DNA from: Hyphochytrium catenoides
Taxonomy: Eukaryota; Sar; Hyphochytriomycetes; Hyphochytriales; Hyphochytriaceae
NCBI GenBank assembly: GCA_900088475.1
Contig: FLMG01003874.1
Span: 1-40,300, forward strand
DNA length: 40,300 nt
Direction: 5' to 3'
This document shows positions 30,609 through 38,196 of the stretch, in pieces. Made by a program: the position numbers and the translations under genes. The notes under the pieces are model-generated. The model ran no database searches. It saw only the letters and a list, made by a program, of their open reading frames with translations, and was not told the origin of the DNA. How positions within the stretch are numbered: position 1 is the stretch's first letter; each line of letters opens with the position of its first letter.

Positions 30609-33338
30609 ATGTCCGAAGCAAAGCCAGCAGCTAGGCCAACTATGGAGGAAGCTTTGGACAGTGAAGGGCAGGGTAGGCAGAGGAAGGAGTCCGGGGAGAT
30701 TGAAGCCGGCGAGGTAGTAGTCCCAGCCAGTCGTGAGGCAGAAGAGGAGGCCGCCATTGATAGCAAAGCGAGCCACCAAATCACAAACCCTCCTCCTCCT
30801 TCGGCTAATCATTCTCGAAACGGATCTCCTAGAGCTCCGCCGCCTCCTCCATCTACCAGGGCCGAGAGGCCTTCGAGGTCGCATCCTTCAGGCCATTCTG
30901 CTTCTGCGGCTCCCGGCATGGCATCAAATCGGGCAAACAGTGGGCTCCACAGAAGTGACAGGGACAGGGCGGGACGTGGCACCCCAAGTAGCGGTGGGCA
31001 CTCAACACCTGTTCAGCCTCCATCTGCTACCCGCGGAGGCGCAACGCCAGATGGACGAGGTCGACCACTGCCACCCCGATGGGGCTCTCGAGATATAAGC
31101 TTGTTTGAGATTATTGATCAAGTCGGAGAGGGAACCTATGGGTAAGTATACGTCTTCTTACATCGCCAGGTCGCAGAACAGCACATTTACGTCACACTTC
31201 CCCTCCTCTACCTTCTCAGAGAGGTGTATAAGGCTAGGAATAGGGAGAATGGTGAGATTGTTGCCCTAAAGAAGATCAGAATGGACAAGGAGCGAGAAGG
31301 GGTAAGCTCTTGGCCTGACTAATTGGCTTGGACACATCAAAGGAGTAATCCGCTTCTCCACTATGTTATCAGTTCCCTATCACGGCCATAAGAGAGATCA
31401 AGATCCTTAAGTCCATGAACCATCCGAACATTGTTCAACTCAAAGAGATCATCACCTCCAAGGGTAAGTGGAGAGAAAGCAGCGAGCGCCAAGCATTGTA
31501 GGAGGAGATATTCATTCGTTCAGCTCCAAGCGGTGGCATTTGTGTTTGCTGAGGTCTTTAATACAGAGTCCGCCTCAAGGTGCCTGTGGTGTGAGCTTCT
31601 ATTTTTCTTTTTAGGTTTGTGTGATCTGTTCTCTCAAATGTGTGTGATCTTAGGGAAAAACGGCGATCGCAGCAGCGTTTACTTGGTTTTTGAGTACCTT
31701 GACCACGATCTTACGGGGTTGTTGGACACCCCTGGTGTGAGGTTAACACAGCAGCATGTGAAGTGCTATATGAAGCAGCTGCTCGAGGCAGTGGCCTATA
31801 TGCACAAGAACAAAATCTTGCACCGAGATATCAAAGGTTGTGACCCGATGACCCCGTTGTTAGGCTCATCCTTGCTCAACAATCACTTGCCATCGCTGAA
31901 TAATGCCTTACAGGCTCCAACCTGCTACTAAACAACAGAGGTGAGATCAAGATGGCAGATTGGGGCTTGGCTCGTTCGTGGATTGGCCAAGAGGAGAAGG
32001 CGTACACGAACAAGGTGATAACCCTTTGGTACCGACCCCCTGAACTACTATTGGGCGAGATTCATTACGGACCTGAAGTGGACATGTGGTCTGTTGGGTA
32101 AGTAGAATATGAGTCCATCCGCCACCGGCCATCAAGAGAGTGAGAAGAGCCTCTTCACTGCTCTTACGCTCGTTAATTGGTCCGTGTCTAGACCATTTTA
32201 TCTTGAAGAAAGTTCACTGCTTGCCACTGACCATAGCCCCATTACCCACCTCCAGCTGCCTCTTTGCTGAGCTTTTAGACGGGAAGGCAATAATGCCGGG
32301 CCGAGATGAGATGCAACAGGTCCTCAAATGTTTGGCAGCGATGCCCCGATCCCACAAATTCTCAAATCTGTGGTTGCACCCATGCAGCTTGATCTCATAT
32401 TTAGGTTGTGCGGCACTCCGACTAAGGACAGTTGGCCCAATCACGAGAAGTTACCAAGTTGGCAGACTTGTCAACCGTCAGGAGTCCATCCACGGTCACT
32501 GAAGGACAGATTCAAAAACAATAGAAAGTCAGTCGACAGCCTTTTCTCCTGCTTCTATTCTAGCGCCCACTCTGTCTGCTGCTAAAATAAGGTTCTATGG
32601 CCTTGCTTGCATCTCTCCAAGGGTTGCGAAGAGAGGGGTTGGCTCATCTCACTACTCTGTAGCTACTCAAACATACGATCTGCTGCCCAAGATGTTACTC
32701 TGGGGTTCGTTTGACTAACTAGTAGCTTAGCTTTTCTGCCAATGCCTTAGATCTTCTAGACAACCTCCTTACTCTGGACCCAAAGGCCCGCATAACAGCT
32801 CACGATGCGCTAGACCATGAATACTTTTGGGATGAACCCCTTCCATGTGCGCCGTCGGAGTAAGTGTAGTATAACCTTTACGCTCGTTTTGTAAAGGTGC
32901 TCATGAGCGATACGCTCGCTGTCCAGGCTGCCCAAGTTCAACGTGGAATCAGCTCACGAGTATCAGGCCAAGAAGCGCAGACTAGAGCAGAAGGAGAAAG
33001 ATCAGACGGCCAAAAAGTCAAGGCCTCAGGGTCATGCAGGACCGCCATTCCCTCCCGGAGGAGGGGGAGCTGGTGGTGGTCATGGTACTCACTCACATCA
33101 CCGGTCTAGCCATGGAGAAGAGAGGAACGGGCATTCCCGTGGTCATCACAGCTCTCATCGAAGCCACTATGGTGGGCACCATCAGCGCCATCAAGAGTCA
33201 TATGATCAGCACGGTGGCCATGACCGGAGTCAGTCGTCTTCTTATCGTGGGCATGGGTCGTCAGACCATCGATCGTCTCATCACTATCAGGGACATCACG
33301 ATCACAACCGCCATCAGCAGCAAGGCCATAAGAAATAA
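30609..33338 (+). CDS. PITAIRE cyclin-dependent kinase, CDK12/CTK1-like
   Basis: Nine exons (30609-31141, 31220-31301, 31373-31463, 31654-31836, 31914-32097, 32256-32319, 32388-32527, 32731-32859, 32927-33338) give 605 residues. A disordered Pro/Ser/Arg-rich N-terminus (1-160) precedes the kinase: GEGTYGEVYKA (173-183), catalytic Lys195, cyclin-binding PITAIRE (207-213), HRD (292-294), the metal motif as DWG (312-314) instead of DFG, the T-loop Thr328 in [19 protein letters not shown], and [23 protein letters not shown] plus the long flanks points to the CDK12/13-CTK1 kinases that phosphorylate the RNA polymerase II C-terminal domain. The tail after about residue 500 is rich in His, Ser, Gly and Tyr. 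Introns are 67-203 nt. CDK9 or CDK10 kinship is an alternative. Confidence 0.9.
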
Positions 33339-33802
33339 CAAATGTTTGCTGCAGGCTCGATAGTGAGGATGACCTTGATGTCACCAAGCGAAGGCGTAAC
33401 TCATTATATGGATCCACATGATTATTTAAGTTGAAAGAAGCGTCGTCTCCAAGCTTCACCAATATCACTTTTTCCTAGAGATAGTAGGTACCCGGAGTAG
33501 GGGAACAACCGCCAACAGGCGATGGTCGATATCGCAGACGCCTTTTTGTGGTCAAGCAGTGCAATGTAACTTAGTCACATCTACAGACACAGAAAGGAGC
33601 GGAACGAGATCTTATCGAATGATAGACCTGCGCTTTCCTAAGCCTAGTTGCGTCTACGCTTGTTGCAGTACTGTTAGCAGTGAGCTCCTATTCAAGCAGT
33701 TAGAAGTTATCGCATCCCTCCAAATAAATCCAAATAAATAAATGAGAACGGTCTCCCTAACTAGGGGCATCTTCCTGACATTCCCCCTGCAAGAAGTCGT
33801 TT
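33339..33802. other. 3' region of the kinase gene and spacer
   Basis: About 460 bp after the kinase stop. It holds repeated AAATAAATCC-type words around 33718-33742 that could serve as polyadenylation signals. No coding frame is supported. Confidence 0.35.
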
Positions 33803-34228
33803 ATGATGGAGTCGCGCAACAGTAAGACTATGGGTCATCAAGCTACTTCTTATCCCCTATGGCCAACAACAGAGATTGGCTTCCTTGAGGGCCTTCCGAG
33901 GACAGGAAGGAAAGAAACAGATGGCTTACTAATAGAAGAACAAGAAGAGAAAGAGACCTTGTACATCATCTTTCATGTAGACGTACAAAAAGATGTTACT
34001 ACTGATGACGTTCAGACTCTGTACTCGAAGTCTCTCTCGCACTGTCTCTGCACTACACCGTGCTGGTCTTCGGCGTTAGACTTTGCAGCAGATGGAAGTT
34101 CTCATGGCACTCTGAAATTCTTGGCTGGACACGAGGACCAAACCTCTAGAAATCCTCTGTTTTTTCCCATGGTTTCTTCTAAGGTCTCTTTCTCTTCTCT
34201 CCCTTCCTACTTCTATCTAGTTCAGTAG
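33803..34228 (+). CDS. Hypothetical protein, 141 residues
   Basis: An open plus-strand frame starts MMESRNSKTMGHQ. It contains an acidic stretch (LLIEEQEEKETLYIIFHVDV) and DFAADGSSHGTLKFLAGHED, which looks like part of a beta-rich domain. The end may be mis-read: a GTCTCT donor and a CTTCTATCTAG acceptor near 34182-34223 would replace the last residues with FSSDGWYFN. No family was recognised. It lies alone between the kinase and the membrane-protein gene, with the same orientation as both. It could be a small real gene or one exon of a larger one. Confidence 0.35.
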   Translation: MMESRNSKTMGHQATSYPLWPTTEIGFLEGLPRTGRKETDGLLIEEQEEKETLYIIFHVDVQKDVTTDDVQTLYSKSLSHCLCTTPCWSSALDFAADGSSHGTLKFLAGHEDQTSRNPLFFPMVSSKVSFSSLPSYFYLVQ

Positions 34229-35091
34229 TGATGGCTGGTACTTTAACTAGAAGAACTGTCGTCAAGAGCTTGATGAGCACTCGGTCAGCAGGATCAGTTA
34301 TTTATTTTCATTCTTCAGTCTCCTACGAAGAGCACATGTCCAATAACCAATAACCCTGCTACGAGTACAACCTCTCATCAACGAGCATTTCAGCTAACCT
34401 TCAGACCTTGGCCGTTCCAGCCAGTTGTAGGAGAAAGAACCGGGCCTGAGAGGACGAATGCTAGCAGTGATGAGCTTCCTTGCTTGGGAGACTGAACGCA
34501 GGTGATGAATGATGAGGAGAGGGATTGCAAACGGAAAAACCTATTCAGCTGGAGGCTTTGAAACGGGTGGGAAGCTTTCGGGTCTGAAATAATAACGCCA
34601 ATTTTTCCCGAGACAAAACCTCCCTTCAGATACAGTACGGGTTGGAAGGTTTCATTCAAGGCGGAACCTTTCCATCAGCGACTTTCTCATTTTCCATCCG
34701 TTACTCATTCACAAGCAGGTCAAGCCCACTGTCACGCCACCCACGGCCGCTGCAGTCTTGGGATGATGATGGAAACAGAGGGACAAGGCTCGATCCGACT
34801 CTCCAATCCTCCCCTACCTAACAATGGCGGGGATTGAGAAGAAAATGGCATAATAGCCCCAAAGGAAGCTCCGACCGGGGGAAGAAGGAAGAAGAAGGTA
34901 CCAACATTGTCAATCCGGCGCGGCGCCACAAGTAACCGAGAGAAGGAGAGGAATCCAATGTCGAGAGGTACACACCTTAACAGTGCTTGCCACTGCTGCA
35001 GCTTTCCATTGATGATGGCCGTCCCACCATAGCTGCACGGGACGAGAGAGTCTACCGACTACATACTGGTAGAGCGTGAGAAGACTGAGAA
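34229..35091. other. Intergenic, nothing recognised
   Basis: About 860 bp. Minus-strand frames of 65 and 89 codons occur (34732-34929, 34390-34659), but they lack recognisable motifs and have no convincing splice partners. Pyrimidine-rich stretches on the minus strand would fit introns if an unrecognised gene is present. Confidence 0.35.
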
Positions 35092-36231
35092 ATGCGGATC
35101 TTCACGTCCTTCGATGTGGAGCAGACGCAGACGAATCCAGTCTTTCGGCAGTCTCTGCTCGATTTCGTGCTGCTGATAGAACCATCGTCCGCCTTCCAGC
35201 GAAGGCTTCGTAACAGGCTCTCGTCACCTCATTTGGAAGTTGCCTTTCAAGTCTTTCTGTTTTTGCTCTCCTTCTTTGTTCTTCATGACTCCGCGGTAAC
35301 TACAATCTACAATGACAGCAAGAGTGACGACGCGCTGCAGCTTCTCACAGTCTGCATTCAAATGGCTCTGTTGACTCTGGTGCTTGGTTACCTCTCCGCC
35401 CATATGAATGCAGGAATTCTCAAGCTAGTGCGGAATGGCTTCTATTTCTGGATGTCGATTGTGGAGATCGTTGGGATCTGCATTAGCTACGCCGCCATAA
35501 TGTGCTGGACGCCCAGGGCATTCGTTGCTGCATTCAACAAGTTTCTCATCTTAACATGGCAAGTTGGTTATGATGCACTCCCTGTTTCCAAGCGAAAAAA
35601 GTTTCGATGGCTCATTTTATGGCAAGTTCTCCTGGTGTTCGTGCTCTTGATAATGTTACAGCTCCGAATAGTAGTTCCGCCGTGTTCGGAGTTACGGATG
35701 GACTTTCAGGGCCAGTTTTTTGTCCCTGAGAGTTGTGTTGCAAACCGCATAAACGGATTGCCGAGTTTCTCACTGAGGCAGCTAACAGTTAATTGCTGCG
35801 GGACGTACATCTTCCTCTCACTAAGGCTCATCCGCTTCGCCTTCCAGGATCCTAGTTGCTGTGTGTTCATCTGGGCTTCAGTCAGTGCCTCTACAAGCAA
35901 GAACAGCGTAACTGTCGTTGGACGAGGTACACAGACCTTCACCCTCATCTGTCAACAGCAAGCTGGAACTACTATGGAAAAGAGAGACCAGCCTGAGAAA
36001 GTATACACAGCTGCCGAATCGAACAGCCCCGCCCGGTCTTCATCAATAACCGTGTCCCAAACACCATGCCTGCAATCATCCGGGCCGCCGTTGCTTCAGC
36101 CTATGACTCCTGTTGTCATCCTTACTGAGCTGGAAGCGAAGAGGAAGATCGTACATTTGCTAATTGGGACAGTATGGGCCACGAGTATTTGGCGTGGCGA
36201 GAAAGGAGGAAGAAAATCGTCTACTGGATGA
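35092..36231 (+). CDS. Multi-pass membrane protein, module 1 (unrecognised)
   Basis: An open frame of 379 residues with no introns seen. Hydrophobic segments lie at about residues 51-66 (FQVFLFLLSFFVLH), 84-103, 116-138 (FYFWMSIVEIVGICISYAAI), 143-160 and 178-196, with one more near 225-250. A loop with two cysteines (C198 and C215) precedes LRQLTVNCCGTYIFLSLRLI. A polar Ser/Gln-rich linker (about 265-350) follows. The same arrangement recurs in the next frame (36174-36893), which overlaps this one by 58 bases in another register. After about residue 357 this frame loses protein character, so the real protein probably shifts or splices into the next frame. I recognise no family; ion-channel-like topology is conceivable but unproven. 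Confidence 0.6.
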   Translation: MRIFTSFDVEQTQTNPVFRQSLLDFVLLIEPSSAFQRRLRNRLSSPHLEVAFQVFLFLLSFFVLHDSAVTTIYNDSKSDDALQLLTVCIQMALLTLVLGYLSAHMNAGILKLVRNGFYFWMSIVEIVGICISYAAIMCWTPRAFVAAFNKFLILTWQVGYDALPVSKRKKFRWLILWQVLLVFVLLIMLQLRIVVPPCSELRMDFQGQFFVPESCVANRINGLPSFSLRQLTVNCCGTYIFLSLRLIRFAFQDPSCCVFIWASVSASTSKNSVTVVGRGTQTFTLICQQQAGTTMEKRDQPEKVYTAAESNSPARSSSITVSQTPCLQSSGPPLLQPMTPVVILTELEAKRKIVHLLIGTVWATSIWRGEKGGRKSSTG

Positions 36232-36893
36232 CGGCGGGAAATAGCTTATGTTTCTATCTGGCGGGAGTCCTCTTCCTTATGTTGGACGAGCAGTGGCGTC
36301 GACCTCTTTCATGCTTGATAGTGGTCCATTCTCTCGTCTTGGTGGAGGTAATGGTTTCGGAATCCAACCTGTTCCTAGCCAAGAAAGTCTTAACGTCCTT
36401 CGAATTCTGGCTGACATCTGTGAAAGTGCTGACGCTTATTGCCGCTGTTTGCTCCGCGTTTTGCTGGCGCCATCTAGTCCTTATGTTATTCGTTCTCACA
36501 ACAAATGCGAATCTCCTCATCGATGCCTACATATCGCCTGTTCAGGGTTTGTTGAGGAGATTGTTACCATTCGGCATAGGATTGGCGCTAATGGCAATGG
36601 GTCTTCTATACTTTCCCTATGCCAGTAATGTTGACTGTGCGAAGAACCGGCTCCTTCTCTCTGGTCAAACAATTCCAGAACTCGAGGCTTGCGAACTCTC
36701 CAAGTCAATCGCCAGTCCAAAAGAGAACTTCTGGCTGTTTCTAGGTAGCCGATCCCTGTCCTGGGCGGAGTTAGGTGTAACCAGTGGGTGGACCAAGATT
36801 GCTCTGTATGCCAAGCATATTCACAATGCCATTCGATTCCCTAAGCGACTACTCCTGATCAAGTCAAGATTACGCAGAACCGATGGCGACTGA
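36174..36893 (+). CDS. Multi-pass membrane protein, module 2 (homologous to 1)
   Basis: A frame of 239 residues from the first ATG; the register is open from 36129 (reading EEEDRTFANWDS before the ATG). It repeats the layout of the preceding frame: a charged lead (YLAWRERRKKIVYW), two hydrophobic segments, FEFWLTSVKVLTLIAAVCSA (compare FYFWMSIVEIVGICISYAAI), further membrane segments, and a loop with two cysteines (C155 and C173, 18 apart; 17 apart in module 1). It ends with a basic tail (KRLLLIKSRLRRTDGD). Either this is the second half of one two-module protein, joined through an intron or a frameshift, or it is a tandem duplicate whose first exon I could not define. A phase-compatible splice (CCCG|GTCTTC to GGGACAG|TATGG) exists but is weak. 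Confidence 0.55.
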   Translation: MGHEYLAWRERRKKIVYWMTAGNSLCFYLAGVLFLMLDEQWRRPLSCLIVVHSLVLVEVMVSESNLFLAKKVLTSFEFWLTSVKVLTLIAAVCSAFCWRHLVLMLFVLTTNANLLIDAYISPVQGLLRRLLPFGIGLALMAMGLLYFPYASNVDCAKNRLLLSGQTIPELEACELSKSIASPKENFWLFLGSRSLSWAELGVTSGWTKIALYAKHIHNAIRFPKRLLLIKSRLRRTDGD

Positions 36894-38196
36894 AGCACTA
36901 CTAATGGTAGTCCAACTATATACTTTTCCATAGCAACATGAGGGACCCTACTCTGACCAGAGCTGCCAGCAGGTGCGATAACTCTTGATTTGGGAGGTAG
37001 TTGTTGTACTACCTTGGCAATGGTTAAACAATGCCGCTGCGGCGGGCACGAGGAGAGTCAAGGACGAAGAGCAATCCTATACGGTTACATTAATTGTTAG
37101 CTACTGGCTCTTTCTGCAATTAGGGCTTCGGGCTCCTCGGTACATGCATCGCGCAGAGCTCAATCTCTGTAAATAAAGGAGCAGATGGAGCCGATAATAG
37201 AGTACCTCCTCCTAGAAGTAATTGCCCCGTCAATTGTAAGCATTGGGCACTGCCTGCACCAGACTACAAGATAGATTTTTAGAGAACGCCATGACTCGTT
37301 GCTTGAACGTCTCTGCAGCCAGGACTAGGGGTTGTGATAGAACTATAGAGATAAAGGATATTATTGTGTGGAGTTACTGTGTAGACACTCCTAGGGGAGA
37401 CGGTCTTTAGGAAAATCGCTAGTGTTGGAGGAAACAGGAAAGAATCTGACCGTCTTCACCCAGATATCCTCCAGGTTGGAACGGTGTTCCTCGTACAAGG
37501 CCTCCTGTGTTTCCTATTAGGTCCACTGTGATTGGCCAGAGATTGGCCAATCAGTGAGCGGACTGGTCATCACTCATCATCTTGTCTTTATGAGACCGTC
37601 AAATCCGAAACATGACGATTTGACTAAGAAGTGACATTGCGTGACATCTCCCTATGCACCCGAGGAGAGGATATGGATCTAGAGATCGTAATCTTACAGT
37701 TTAAGAAGTTTAGATGGTGGTGTCGGATGAGATTTGTGAGCTGAAGAAAGTTGAATGACGCCACCTTTCAAGACGCAGTGGGTTTGCAGGGCTATCTGTG
37801 TAAGTAGGGTTAACTCTATGCAAGGACGGCTATGAGTTTACCTATCAGAGGTGTGTGAAGTTGATGGCTGCTGTGTCCTGCGATGACAGGTCGAAGTTGG
37901 CCGAACAACGCTGACGGAAGCGGCAGAAGCAACAAGCTCCGCGCCAACATCAGACCCTCTCTTCCCCCTTCAGGTCACTCTCTTTCTTTCTATGACGGCT
38001 AGACCAGGCTGGCTGTTCCTCATCAGCACTCTCACTCATTCTCTCACTTCCATAAGGATCGTCCAGTCAGCCAAGGGGTCGTGCCCTACACCAGCAATCT
38101 TTTACTCTCTTATCCAACCGGCAAAGGTGGAAGAAGTACCAAAGACTTTCTTTGTCTGTACGGGCTTCCTAGCCGGCTGGTAGAAGCAGAGACAGA
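36894..38196. other. Long intergenic region upstream of the POR gene
   Basis: About 1.3 kb without a supported gene. It includes an inverted repeat with ATTGG/CCAAT boxes at 37524-37556. A 63-codon frame at 37992-38183 and overlapping frames show no family. The ATG at 38197 is preceded by AGCAGAGACAGA, so a spliced 5' leader is possible. Confidence 0.4.
37524..37556. promoter_or_regulatory. Inverted repeat with CCAAT boxes
   Basis: The arms CACTGTGATTGGCC (37524-37537) and GGCCAATCAGTG (37545-37556) are nearly complementary and flank a 7-nt loop. Within it GATTGGCCA occurs twice in direct orientation. CCAAT boxes bind NF-Y-type factors in many eukaryotes. Its position about 640 bp upstream of the POR gene is far for a core promoter, so function is uncertain. 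Confidence 0.35.

Noticed and set aside
33106-33468. 120-codon minus-strand frame
   Set aside because: It is antisense to the His-rich tail of the kinase; its Asp/His composition simply mirrors the repeat codons.
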